Shown here: in pieces, positions 1 through 8,391 of the stretch
Layout: each line of letters starts with the position of its first letter
Numbering within the stretch: position 1 is the first letter of the stretch
Assembly: GCF_004526345.1 (NCBI RefSeq)
Contig: NZ_CP038213.1
Span: 744,001 to 808,000, forward strand
Direction of reading: 5' to 3'
Length of the DNA stretch: 64,000 nt
Source of the DNA: Ornithinimicrobium flavum
GTDB lineage: Bacteria; Actinomycetota; Actinomycetes; Actinomycetales; Dermatophilaceae
Made by a program: the position numbers and the translations under genes
Notes under the pieces: generated by a model
The model's database searches: none
What the model was told of the DNA's origin: nothing
What the model saw: the letters and a program-made list of their open reading frames with translations, nothing else

Positions 1-1
1 C

Positions 2-517
2 GCCGCTCCCGGGGCGGCGGACGCCTACGGCCTCGTCGCGCTCGCCGAGGGGGTCGCGGACCGGGCGGGGGCCGTGACCCGCTTCGTCGTCCTCCAGGAG
101 GGGGCGCCGGTGCCGGCGCCGACGGGCGCCGACCGCACCACCCTGGTGGCCCTGATCTGGCAGAACCGGCCGGGGGCCCTGCTGGAGCTGCTCGAGCAGT
201 TCGCGATCCGTGGGATCGACCTGTCCCGGCTCGAGTCGCGCCCGACGGGGGAGGGGTTGGGGGAGTACTGCTTCTGGATCGACGCCGACGCCCACCTGGA
301 CGAGCCACGCCTGCAGGAGACCCTGGTGGGGCTGCGGCGCACCACCCGCGACCTGCGCTTCTTCGGCTCCTACCCCCGGGCCGACGGTCGGGTGCCGACG
401 GTGCCGGCCCATGCGGACGACACGGCCTACGCGCAGGCCTCGGCCTGGGTCAGCTCCCTGGGGGGCAGCTCGCCCCTCACCGGTCCAGCTGGAGCCAGGG
501 GGCCCACCCGCCGTTGA
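2..517 (+). CDS. pheA: Prephenate dehydratase, C-terminal part (gene starts before the window)
   Basis: Converts prephenate to phenylpyruvate in phenylalanine synthesis. Only the last 171 codons are present; the reading frame is open from base 2, so the true start lies upstream. What remains is the end of the catalytic domain, then an ACT regulatory domain (LVALIWQNRPGALLELLEQF, then the ESRP motif typical of phenylalanine-binding ACT domains in this family), then a short low-complexity tail. The GTG at 74 lies inside the domain and is not a start. The 3' end overlaps the convergent hydrolase gene by about 41 bases, with no room for a terminator between them. The family call is firm from the ACT motif; end-product inhibition by Phe is inferred from the family. 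Confidence 0.88.
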   Translation, partial: AAPGAADAYGLVALAEGVADRAGAVTRFVVLQEGAPVPAPTGADRTTLVALIWQNRPGALLELLEQFAIRGIDLSRLESRPTGEGLGEYCFWIDADAHLDEPRLQETLVGLRRTTRDLRFFGSYPRADGRVPTVPAHADDTAYAQASAWVSSLGGSSPLTGPAGARGPTRR

Positions 518-1141
518 GGACCAGCCAGGCGATGAGGCCGTAGCCGGCCTGCCCGGGATGCACGGTGTCACCGGCCGCGAGGTCGGACTGCCACTGGTCG
601 TGCGCGACGAGCGGGGAGAAGCAGTCGACGAAGGGGACCCGACGGCGCGCGCACACGTCGGCCTGGGCGTCGGACAGCACCTGCAGGCGCGCGTTGACCT
701 CGGCGTCCAGGGTGGGTGTCGGGCCGACCACGAAGGTGGAGATGCCGGTGGAGCTGGCGTCGTCCAGGATGTTGGCGAGGTTGAGACGGGAGCGGGCGGT
801 GGTGATGCCCTGCAGCACGTCCTCGGCGCCCACGCCCACGACCAGGCGCCGCTCCCCGCGGCCTTCCCACCGGGGCGGGCACTCGCTGCGCCAGCGGGTC
901 ATCGCGTCCGCCGAGCTCGACCCCCGCACGCCCAGGTTGTAGCTGGTGAGGGTGGCCTCCCGGACGGGGGTGCGGCCCACGACCCGGCTGACCCACCGAG
1001 TGCCTTGGGGTCGCCGTAGCCCGCGACGAAACCGTCGCCGACGAAGCACAGCCCGATGTCACGGGGTCCCTCGTGGACGGTGTGCTCCGCACTGGGGACG
1101 TACTCGATGCGCGCCGGCTCACCCGCGCTGTCGCTGCTCAT
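477..1141 (-). pseudogene. SGNH/GDSL-hydrolase-like gene, frameshifted and with altered catalytic blocks
   Basis: The start is the ATG at 1141, which overlaps the stop of the upstream DUF6104 gene (TGATG). The N-terminal part carries a GDSL-like block I (CFVGDGFVAGYGDP). The frame is then lost near 994-997, where one extra base would join ALG to WVSRVVGRTPVREATL. Repaired length is about 221 residues, normal for this family of lipase/esterase-like hydrolases. Two details speak against full activity. Block I reads GDG, not GDS, so the nucleophilic Ser is Gly, and the usual GxND block III is not recognisable. The C-terminal Asp-His block (GDTVHPGQAGY) is intact. The indel may be a sequencing error like others here, but the Ser-to-Gly change is a separate matter. 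Confidence 0.6.
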
Positions 1142-1329
1142 CACTGACCGCTCCACTCCTCGTCCTCGTCGTCCCGTGCCAACCAGGTGGCCAGCCGGTC
1201 CACCGCCACCTCGAACTCCGGGTGCACGTCGACGAAGGTGCGCAGCTGCTCGGCCAACCAGGTGAGGCTGACCTCCTCATCGCCCCGGCGGGCCTGGAGC
1301 TCCTCGATGCCGCGGTCGGTGAAGTACAC
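1141..1329 (-). CDS. DUF6104-family small protein
   Basis: A 62-residue soluble acidic protein beginning MYFTDRGIEELQARRGDEEV, with a GTG start at 1329. It resembles a conserved small actinobacterial protein family that I recall as DUF6104, of unknown function. It has no signal peptide or membrane segment. The pattern is a charged amphipathic helix followed by LAEQLRTFVDVHPEFEVAVDRLATWLA and an acidic end. It lies 9 bases after the GNAT gene and its stop overlaps the hydrolase start, so it is very probably the third gene of a kgd-GNAT-DUF6104-hydrolase transcript. Confidence 0.7.
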   Translation of the reverse strand: MYFTDRGIEELQARRGDEEVSLTWLAEQLRTFVDVHPEFEVAVDRLATWLARDDEDEEWSGQ

Positions 1330-1338
1330 GCCGACAGG

Positions 1339-2406
1339 CTATCCCGAGGTCCCGTCCGGAGCCGGGAGGCTCCCGGCGAGGTGCAGCGTCCGGTGCCAGG
1401 ACTGGGTGACGTAGCGGGTCTGCCAGCCCATGGACCGGTAGAGCCCGTCGGCGCCGGTGGGGGAGTCGGCGTCGACCTCGAGCCCGACCGAGCCCCGCCC
1501 GCGCACGGCGGCGTCGACGATGACGGTCCTCAGCAACCCCTTGGCCACCCCACGGCCCCGGGCTCGGCGGTGGACGCCGATGTACTCGACGTAGGTGCCG
1601 TCCGGGGTCGCGAGGCCGTCCGCCCCCACGCCGCCCCGCTGCACGGTCCCGACCAGGGCACCGGCCGGCTCCCCGTCGACCGTCGCCAGCCACCAGTGGT
1701 CCCACCGGTGGCCCGGGTCCTCCCGCAGGCGGCTCACGAACTCCTCGAAGGTCTCCCGGTAGGAGTTGAAGTGGTCGGCGAAGGACTGCTCGAGCACGAG
1801 GTGGACGGCGCGGAGGTCCTCCTCCAGGGGCATCCCCACCCCGTCGTCCCGCCGCACCCGGCGGATCTCCACCCCCGGGCGCAGCGCAGGAGGCTCGGCG
1901 TCGGCCTGCCGGTCCACGGGACGGGTCATCTGCCACCACTCCCGGACGTTGGCGTAGCCCGCCTCGGTGAGCCAGCGCTGCTGCCGGGGGTCGTCGGCGA
2001 AGGCGCCGGAGTCCAGCTGGGCGCTGCGCAGACCACGTCGCGCCATCACCTCCCGGCCGAGGTCCTCGACCCGGCCGAAGCAGTAGGTCGCCAGCGCGTC
2101 GCCCTGGGCCTCCGGCAGGTCGGGGTCGACGGTCACCCCCACGAGGACCCGGCCGGCTGCACGGTCGTGGCAGCTGACCCAGGCCCGGAGCACCCCGTCG
2201 GCGTCCCGCACCGTCTCGTGGAGGTGCGTGCTGGCGCCCCGTCCGGTGACCTCGGCCGCGACCGCGTCGCTGTCGGCCCCGGGCCAGCCCCGGGCCTCCC
2301 GCTCGTGCCGTCGGAGCAGCCGGACGAGGTCGTCCAGGTCGTCCACCTCAGGGCTGGCGGCCCGGTGTCCGGGGGGCAGGGGTGGTCCGGCGGGGGCGCT
2401 GGTCAT
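1339..2406 (-). CDS. Tandem-domain GNAT N-acetyltransferase
   Basis: A 355-residue protein with two GNAT folds. The N-terminal half (about 1-170) is degenerate. The C-terminal half (about 185-345) has the acetyl-CoA-binding pattern VEYIGVHRRARGRGVAKGLL followed by a closing LYRSMGW motif. The two-domain layout and length are like MshD (mycothiol synthase) and antibiotic-resistance-type tandem GNATs, but I cannot assign the substrate. The ATG at 2406 is chosen because it lies 41 bases after the kgd stop; the longer open frame upstream would run antisense-like through kgd codons. It probably shares a transcript with kgd and DUF6104. Confidence 0.75.
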   Translation of the reverse strand: MTSAPAGPPLPPGHRAASPEVDDLDDLVRLLRRHEREARGWPGADSDAVAAEVTGRGASTHLHETVRDADGVLRAWVSCHDRAAGRVLVGVTVDPDLPEAQGDALATYCFGRVEDLGREVMARRGLRSAQLDSGAFADDPRQQRWLTEAGYANVREWWQMTRPVDRQADAEPPALRPGVEIRRVRRDDGVGMPLEEDLRAVHLVLEQSFADHFNSYRETFEEFVSRLREDPGHRWDHWWLATVDGEPAGALVGTVQRGGVGADGLATPDGTYVEYIGVHRRARGRGVAKGLLRTVIVDAAVRGRGSVGLEVDADSPTGADGLYRSMGWQTRYVTQSWHRTLHLAGSLPAPDGTSG

Positions 2407-2447
2407 GGGCACAGTCTGCCAAAGCGCCCCGCGCCGGACGGAGCGGC

Positions 2448-5400
2448 TCAGCCGCGTCGGCCGAAGGCCTGCTCGTGCAGGGCCGCCTGCTCCACCTCGT
2501 GGACCTTCGTCGAGCCCGTCGCGGGAGAGGCGGACGCGGGGCGGCTCACCACCCGCAGCGGCCGGTCCTCGCCGTGCTGGGCGAGCGCCTCCGGAAGGTT
2601 CAGCGCCATGAAGGGCCAGGCGCCCTGGTTGGCCGGCTCGTTCTGGACCCAGACGAGCTCGGCCTCGGGGTACTTCCGGGTCAGGGCGGCCAGCTGGGCG
2701 CCGGGCGCGGGGTAGAGCTGCTCCACCCGCAGGATCGCCGTCCGGTCGTCCTCGCGCTTGCGCCGCTCGTCCTCCAGGTCCCAGACCAGCTTGCCCGAGG
2801 CGAGCAGGACACGGTCCACGGAGCCCGGCTCCAGCTCGGCCGTGTCGGGCAGCACGGGCTCGAAGGTCCCGGTGGTGAACGCCTCCACCGGGCTGGCCGA
2901 GGCCTTGAGCCGCAGCATCGCCTTGGGGGTGAAGACGACCAGCGGCCGGCGCGGACGCGCGGTGACGTGCGCACGCAGCAGGTGGAAGTAGGACGCCGGC
3001 GTCGAGGGGAAGGCCACGACCATGTTGTCCTCGGCGCACAGCTGCAGGTAGCGCTCGATGCGGGCGGAGGAGTGGTCCGGCCCCTGCCCCTCGTATCCGT
3101 GGGGCAGCAGCAGGACCACGCTCGAGCGCTGGCCCCACTTCTGCTCGGAGGAGGAGATGAACTCGTCGACGATCGTCTGCGCCCCGTTGGCGAAGTCACC
3201 GAACTGGGCCTCCCAGAGGACCAGGGCGTCGGTCTTCTCCACCGAGTAGCCGTACTCGAACCCCATCGCGGCGTACTCCGACAGCAGCGAGTCGTAGACC
3301 TCCAGCGGCGCCTGGCCCTCGGACAGGTGGTGAAGGGGGGTCCAGTTCTTCGCGGTGCGGTTGTCGGTGAGGACGGCGTGCCGCTGCACGAAGGTGCCGC
3401 GGCGCGAGTCCTGGCCGACGAGCCGGACCGGGGTGCCCTCCATGACGAGCGAGCCGATGGCGATCAGCTCGCCCATCGCCCAGTCCACGCCCCCCTGGCG
3501 GGTCATCTCCTGCCGCGTGGTGAGCAGCTTGGCCAGCTTGGGGTGCACCGTGAAGCCGTCGGGGACGCTCGCGAAGGAGTCGCCGATGGTGTGCAGCGTG
3601 TCCTCGGAGATGGCGGTCGGGCGCTGCCGGGTGGCCATGTCGCCCTCGTCCTGGGCCTGCGGCCGCTCCAGCCCGTGGGTCCCGTCGCCCTCGCCCTTCA
3701 GCGCCGCCTTGGTCTCGGTGAAGACCTGCTCCAGCTGCTTCTGGTAGTCCCGCAGCGCGACCTCGGCCTCCTCGATCGTGATGTCGCCACGACCGATGAG
3801 GGACTCGGTGTACAGCTTGCGGACCGAGCGCTTGGCCTCGATGAGGTCGTACATCAGCGGCTGGGTCATCGAGGGGTCGTCACCCTCGTTGTGGCCCCGT
3901 CGGCGGTAGCAGATCATGTCGATGACGACGTCCTTGCCGAAGCGCTGCCGGTAGTCGTAGGCGAGCTCGGCGGTGCGCACGACCGCCTCCGGGTCGTCCC
4001 CGTTGACGTGGAAGACCGGGGCCTGCACCGTGCGGGCGACGTCGGAGCAGTAGACCGACGAGCGCGAGTGGTGGGGGGCGGTGGTGAATCCGACCTGGTT
4101 GTTGATGATGACGTGGATGGTGCCGCCGGTGCGGTAGGCGGGCAGCTGGGACATCTGGAGCGTCTCGAGGACCACGCCCTGGCCGGCGAAGGCCGCGTCC
4201 CCGTGCATGAGGACCGGCAGCACCGTGGCCGGGTCGTCGCCCGATTCCCGGGTCAGACGGTCCTGCTTGGCGCGGGTGATGCCCTCCAGGACCGGGTTGA
4301 CGGCCTCCAGGTGGGAGGGGTTGGCTGCCAGGTAGACGCGAGTGGTCCTGCCGGTCTCGGTCGTGAACTCGCCCTCGGTGCCGAGGTGGTACTTGACGTC
4401 GCCCGACCCCTGGACGCTGCCGGGGGCCGACTTGCCCTCGAACTCGCGGAAGATCTGCCCGTAGGACTTCCCGGCCAGGTTGGCCAGGACGTTCAGCCGG
4501 CCGCGGTGCGGCATACCGATCGTCACCTCGGACAGGCCCTCGTCCGCGGCCCTGTTGAGCACCTTGTCGAGCAGGGCGATGACGGACTCGCCGCCCTCGA
4601 GGCTGAAGCGCTTCTGGCCCACGAACTTGGTCTGCAGGAAGGTCTCGAAGGCCTCCGCGGCGTTCAGCCGGCGTAGGATCCGCAGCTGCTCGGCCGGAGC
4701 CGGCTTCTCGAAGGGCACCTCGAGCTTGTCCTGGAACCACTTGCGCTCGGCGGGCTCCTGCAGGTGCATGTACTCGATGCCCACGGTGCGGCAGTAGGAG
4801 TCGCGCAGGATGCCCAGGATGGTGCGCAGCGTCAGCCGCGGCTTGCCGCCGAACCCACCGGTGGGGACCTCGCGGTCCAGGTCCCAGAGGGTGAGGCCGT
4901 GGTTCTCGATCGTCAGGTCGGGGTGGCGGCGCTGGCGGTACTCGAGCGGGTCGGTGTCGGCCATGAGGTGGCCGCGGACGCGGTAGGCGTGGATGAGCTC
5001 CTGGATCCGGCTGGCCTTCGACAGGTCGTCGTCGTGGGAGGCCCAGATGTCCGGCGCCCACCGGATCGGCTCGTAGGGGATCCGCAGCGAGGTGAAGATC
5101 TCGTCGTAGAACCCGTCCTGGCCCAGCAGCAGCTGGTGCATGACCTTGAGGAACTCGCCGGACTGCGCGCCCTGGATGATGCGGTGGTCGTAGGTCGAGG
5201 TGAGGGTGAGGATCTTGCTCACGCCGGCCGCGGCGATGCGCTCGGGGGCCGCACCCTGCCACTCGGCGGGGTAGTCCAGGGAGCCGACCCCGAGGATCGT
5301 GCCCTGCCCCTTCATCAGACGGGGGACCGAGTGCAGGGTCCCGATGCCCCCGGGGTTGGTGAGGCTGATCGTCGTGCCCTGGAAGTCCTCGATCGTCAGC

Positions 5401-6356
5401 TTGCCGTCGCGGGCCTTGCGCACGAGCGACTCGTAGGCGCTCCAGAACTCGTGGAACGTCATCTGCTCGGCACTCTTGATGCTGGGCACGAGCAGCTGGC
5501 GGGTGCCGTCCGGCTTGGGCACGTCGATGGCCAGGCCGAGGTTGACGTGGGCGGGCGTGACCAGGACCGGCTTGCCGTCCTGGGTCGTGAAGCCGTTGTT
5601 CATCTCCGGCATGGCCTTGAGCGCCTTGACCATGGCGTAGCCGATGAGGTGGGTGAAGCTGACCTTGCCGCCGCGGCTGCGGGCGAGGTGGTTGTTGATC
5701 ACCGTCCGGTTGTCGATGAGCAGCTTGGCGGGCAGGTTGCGCGCGCTGGTCGCGGTCGGGACCTCCAGGGAGCTCTCCATGTTGGTGACGACGCGGGCCA
5801 CCGCCCCCCGGAGCACGGTGTGGGTCACCTCCTCCTGCGGGCCGGTCGACTTCGGGGCCGGGGCGTCCCGGGCGACCTTCCTGGCGGGGGAGTCTGCGCT
5901 GTCCTTCTTCGCGGCGGTCTTCGCGGGGGCCTCCTTGGCGGCGGGGGCCTCCTTGGCGGCGGGGGCCTCCTGCTGCGGGTCCTCCTGCTGCGGGGCCCGC
6001 CTCGGCGGAGCCGTCTTCTGCGGGGCCTCCTCGGGCGGTGACGTCCTCGGCGGGGTCGCGGCGGAGCGCGGGGGAGCAGGGGCGACCTTGCTCGTGCTGC
6101 GCAGAGGGGTGGGTCCGGACTCGCCGGAGGTCTCCGGCGCCTTCGCCGGGGTGGGGGCCTCCGGGGCCCTCGCCGGGGTGGTGGTCTCCTGGGTGCGGGC
6201 GGCGTTGCCGTTCACGCCGTCGTCCTCGAAGTGACGCCGCCACTCCGGCCCCACCGATCCCGGATCGTCGTCGAACCTCTCGCGCATCTCCTCGACGAGC
6301 CACTCGTTGGCTCCGAAGTCGGAGAGTGTCTTGTCGCTGCTCGGGGGGTGGGCCAC
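2448..6356 (-). CDS. kgd: Multifunctional 2-oxoglutarate metabolism enzyme (alpha-ketoglutarate decarboxylase / dehydrogenase E1-E2)
   Basis: A 1302-residue protein that handles 2-oxoglutarate at the TCA branch point. In mycobacteria the homologue decarboxylates 2-oxoglutarate, carboligates it with glyoxylate, and acts as E1 plus a lipoyl-less E2 in the dehydrogenase complex. Residues 1-45 match the conserved N-terminal segment (DFGANEWLVEEM), which binds GarA in mycobacteria. Residues 46-165 are a Pro/Ala/Lys-rich linker. The E2-like acyltransferase core ends with the DHRIIQGA motif near residue 389. From about 430 onward is the thiamine-diphosphate E1 (GMPHRGRLNVLANL near 614, then HGDAAFAGQG). 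The start is a GTG at 6356. No lipoyl domain is present, as is usual for Kgd. The frame is intact throughout. Confidence 0.95.
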   Translation of the reverse strand: MAHPPSSDKTLSDFGANEWLVEEMRERFDDDPGSVGPEWRRHFEDDGVNGNAARTQETTTPARAPEAPTPAKAPETSGESGPTPLRSTSKVAPAPPRSAATPPRTSPPEEAPQKTAPPRRAPQQEDPQQEAPAAKEAPAAKEAPAKTAAKKDSADSPARKVARDAPAPKSTGPQEEVTHTVLRGAVARVVTNMESSLEVPTATSARNLPAKLLIDNRTVINNHLARSRGGKVSFTHLIGYAMVKALKAMPEMNNGFTTQDGKPVLVTPAHVNLGLAIDVPKPDGTRQLLVPSIKSAEQMTFHEFWSAYESLVRKARDGKLTIEDFQGTTISLTNPGGIGTLHSVPRLMKGQGTILGVGSLDYPAEWQGAAPERIAAAGVSKILTLTSTYDHRIIQGAQSGEFLKVMHQLLLGQDGFYDEIFTSLRIPYEPIRWAPDIWASHDDDLSKASRIQELIHAYRVRGHLMADTDPLEYRQRRHPDLTIENHGLTLWDLDREVPTGGFGGKPRLTLRTILGILRDSYCRTVGIEYMHLQEPAERKWFQDKLEVPFEKPAPAEQLRILRRLNAAEAFETFLQTKFVGQKRFSLEGGESVIALLDKVLNRAADEGLSEVTIGMPHRGRLNVLANLAGKSYGQIFREFEGKSAPGSVQGSGDVKYHLGTEGEFTTETGRTTRVYLAANPSHLEAVNPVLEGITRAKQDRLTRESGDDPATVLPVLMHGDAAFAGQGVVLETLQMSQLPAYRTGGTIHVIINNQVGFTTAPHHSRSSVYCSDVARTVQAPVFHVNGDDPEAVVRTAELAYDYRQRFGKDVVIDMICYRRRGHNEGDDPSMTQPLMYDLIEAKRSVRKLYTESLIGRGDITIEEAEVALRDYQKQLEQVFTETKAALKGEGDGTHGLERPQAQDEGDMATRQRPTAISEDTLHTIGDSFASVPDGFTVHPKLAKLLTTRQEMTRQGGVDWAMGELIAIGSLVMEGTPVRLVGQDSRRGTFVQRHAVLTDNRTAKNWTPLHHLSEGQAPLEVYDSLLSEYAAMGFEYGYSVEKTDALVLWEAQFGDFANGAQTIVDEFISSSEQKWGQRSSVVLLLPHGYEGQGPDHSSARIERYLQLCAEDNMVVAFPSTPASYFHLLRAHVTARPRRPLVVFTPKAMLRLKASASPVEAFTTGTFEPVLPDTAELEPGSVDRVLLASGKLVWDLEDERRKREDDRTAILRVEQLYPAPGAQLAALTRKYPEAELVWVQNEPANQGAWPFMALNLPEALAQHGEDRPLRVVSRPASASPATGSTKVHEVEQAALHEQAFGRRG

Positions 6357-6477
6357 GGGGTCTGCGCCTCTTCTCGGTCTGGGGCCTGCTGCGCCGGCTC
6401 AGTGCGCCAGCTCGTGCACACGTCAGACCTAGATTAGCCCGTGACCTCAGGCCTGCGCGCCCTGGGTCGGGGGCGAG

Positions 6478-7317
6478 TCAGGCGACGTCGCGCCGGGACG
6501 TCAGGACCCACCCGAGGGCCGCCATGATCCCCGCGTACCCGAGCAGGACCAGGGCGGCGACCCACCACGTGAGCGGGTCCTCGGCGCCGCCGAGCGACTG
6601 CCGCACCTCGGGGTCGACCCCCGAGAAGAGGTCCAGGGTCGCCATGGTGGCCTGGCTCGGGAAGTACCGGGCCGCGTCGGCGAGCCAGTCGACGAAGGTC
6701 AGCCCGAAACCGATGAGGGGCTCGAGCAGGAGCGTGAACCCCACGCCGACGAAGAGCGCGATGACCTGGTTGGGGATGATCACCCCGAGGCCGAAGCCCA
6801 TCAACCCCCACAGCACCAGGACCAGGACCATCCGCGCGAGGGTGCCCACCAGCTCGACGGGGTCGGGGAAGACGCTCACGTCGCCCACGGCCAGCATGAT
6901 GCCTCCACCCAGGACGCTCCCGGCCGTGAAGACGACCGCGTTGAGGAGCACCACGAGGACCAGCCCGACGAGCTTGGCAGCGATGAGCCGCCCACGGCGC
7001 GGGGTGGCCAGCAGGGTGGCAGTGAGCGTCCGGTGGCGGAACTCGCCGCTCATCGACAGGATCCCGAGCACCAGGGCCAGCAGGTAGCCCATGGACACCC
7101 CGCCGGTGTAGACCATGCGGGCGACCGTCAGGTCGTCCCACACCTCGGCCGGTCGGATGATCTCCCCGTCCGCGCCGGGGAACTCTCCGATCACCGCCAG
7201 GAAGAGGCCCTGGAGCGCGGCGAACGCGGCACCGATCAGGAGCATCGCCACCGGCATGGCCCAGGCCATCCGGGTCGTGGCGTACTTGCGCAGCTCGCTG
7301 CGCACTGCGGCGGTCAT
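6478..7317 (-). CDS. ABC transporter permease (ABC-2 type)
   Basis: A 279-residue integral membrane protein with about six hydrophobic spans (for example AWAMPVAMLLIGAAFAALQG, then MGYLLALVLGILSM, then LIAAKLVGLVLVVLLNAVVF). The GEFRHRTLTATLLATPRR segment between the second and third spans is typical of ABC-2 permeases that partner a single ATPase. It is the second gene of a two-gene exporter: its ATG overlaps the ATPase stop by four bases (ATGA), so translation is coupled. The substrate is not readable from sequence. The 120 bases between this gene's stop and the kgd start should hold the kgd promoter; no convincing -10/-35 pair was found there. Confidence 0.88.
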   Translation of the reverse strand: MTAAVRSELRKYATTRMAWAMPVAMLLIGAAFAALQGLFLAVIGEFPGADGEIIRPAEVWDDLTVARMVYTGGVSMGYLLALVLGILSMSGEFRHRTLTATLLATPRRGRLIAAKLVGLVLVVLLNAVVFTAGSVLGGGIMLAVGDVSVFPDPVELVGTLARMVLVLVLWGLMGFGLGVIIPNQVIALFVGVGFTLLLEPLIGFGLTFVDWLADAARYFPSQATMATLDLFSGVDPEVRQSLGGAEDPLTWWVAALVLLGYAGIMAALGWVLTSRRDVA

Positions 7318-8306
7318 CGGGACTCCTCCTGGGGGCCAGTCGACCCCGGTGACGGTGGCGGGACGGCCGACCCGGGATCGGCGAGGTTGCGGTTGCGGTG
7401 CTCCGGCGACTCGGTGAGCTGCAGGAAGAGACGCTCGAGGTCGGTGCGCAGCGGACGCAGCTCGTGGACGGCCAGACCAGCGCGCAGGGCGGTGTCCCCC
7501 ACCAGGGCCAGGTCCCCCGTGGCGACTCGCAGGCCCCCGTCCTCCGGCGTCGCGCTGAGGCCGGCCCCGGCGAGCGCCTCGGCGAGGCGCCCGGGATCGG
7601 GGGTGCGGACCCGCGTCGCGGGCTCCCCGTGCAGGTCCTGCATCGTCCCCTGCCGCACCAGGCGGCCGTTGGCGATGATGATGACGTCCTCGACCGTCTG
7701 CTCCACCTCGGCCAGCAAGTGGGAGCTGATAAGCACGGTCTTGCCCTGGTCCCGGGCGAGGTGCTGGAGGAAGCCGCGCATCCAGCGGATGCCCTCCGGG
7801 TCCAGGCCGTTGGCGGGCTCGTCCAGGAGCAGGACGTCGGGGTCGCCCAGCAGGGCGGCGGCCAGCCCCAGGCGCTGCCGCATACCCATGGAGTAGTCAC
7901 CGGCCCTCTTGCGGGCCGCGGCCGGGATACCGACCAGGTCGAGCAGCTCGTCGACGCGCCGGTCGGGGATGCCGTGGGTCGCGGCGAGCACCCTCAGGTG
8001 GTTGCGTCCGGACCGACCGGGATGGAACCCGGTCGCCTCCAGCGCCGCCCCCACCGTCTCCATCGGACGGGGGAGGGCGGCATACCGACGCCCGCCGATG
8101 AGGGCCTCGCCGGCGCTCGGACGGACCAGGCCCAGCAGCATGCGCAGGGTGGTGGTCTTGCCGGCGCCGTTCGGGCCCAGGAAGCCGGTCACCCGCCCGG
8201 GAGCGACGTCGAAGGTCAGGCCGTCCACCGCCCGGAACGAGCCGAAGTCCTTCGACAGTCCCCGGACGCTGAGATCGATCCCGGACGGGAGGCTCGCAGC
8301 AGTCAT
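7314..8306 (-). CDS. ABC transporter ATP-binding protein
   Basis: A 330-residue ATPase of the DRA/CcmA-like exporter class. Walker A is GPNGAGKTTTLRMLLG, the ABC signature appears as YSMGMRQRLGLAAAL, Walker B is DVLLLDEPANGLDP, and the switch His is in ISSHLLAEVEQT. A C-terminal regulatory segment of about 90 residues ends in a Pro/Ser-rich tail. The start is the ATG at 8306, immediately before the LSVRGLSKDFGSF strand; longer open frames upstream lack family resemblance. It pairs with the permease downstream through an ATGA overlap. Confidence 0.92.
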   Translation of the reverse strand: MTAASLPSGIDLSVRGLSKDFGSFRAVDGLTFDVAPGRVTGFLGPNGAGKTTTLRMLLGLVRPSAGEALIGGRRYAALPRPMETVGAALEATGFHPGRSGRNHLRVLAATHGIPDRRVDELLDLVGIPAAARKRAGDYSMGMRQRLGLAAALLGDPDVLLLDEPANGLDPEGIRWMRGFLQHLARDQGKTVLISSHLLAEVEQTVEDVIIIANGRLVRQGTMQDLHGEPATRVRTPDPGRLAEALAGAGLSATPEDGGLRVATGDLALVGDTALRAGLAVHELRPLRTDLERLFLQLTESPEHRNRNLADPGSAVPPPSPGSTGPQEESR

Positions 8307-8391
8307 GGGGACAGTCAACCTCACCCCTCCCGCGCGCACCTCCCCCACCCGTCGGATTCGGGGCTCCGCCGGGCTGGGGAGACCGACCGCG

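Noticed and set aside
2382..4676. Long plus-strand open frame opposite kgd
   Set aside because: A high-GC shadow frame: the minus strand encodes well-conserved Kgd across the whole span, and the plus-strand product has no family features. The same applies to long frames opposite selB/selA, wecA, the atp genes and glgB.
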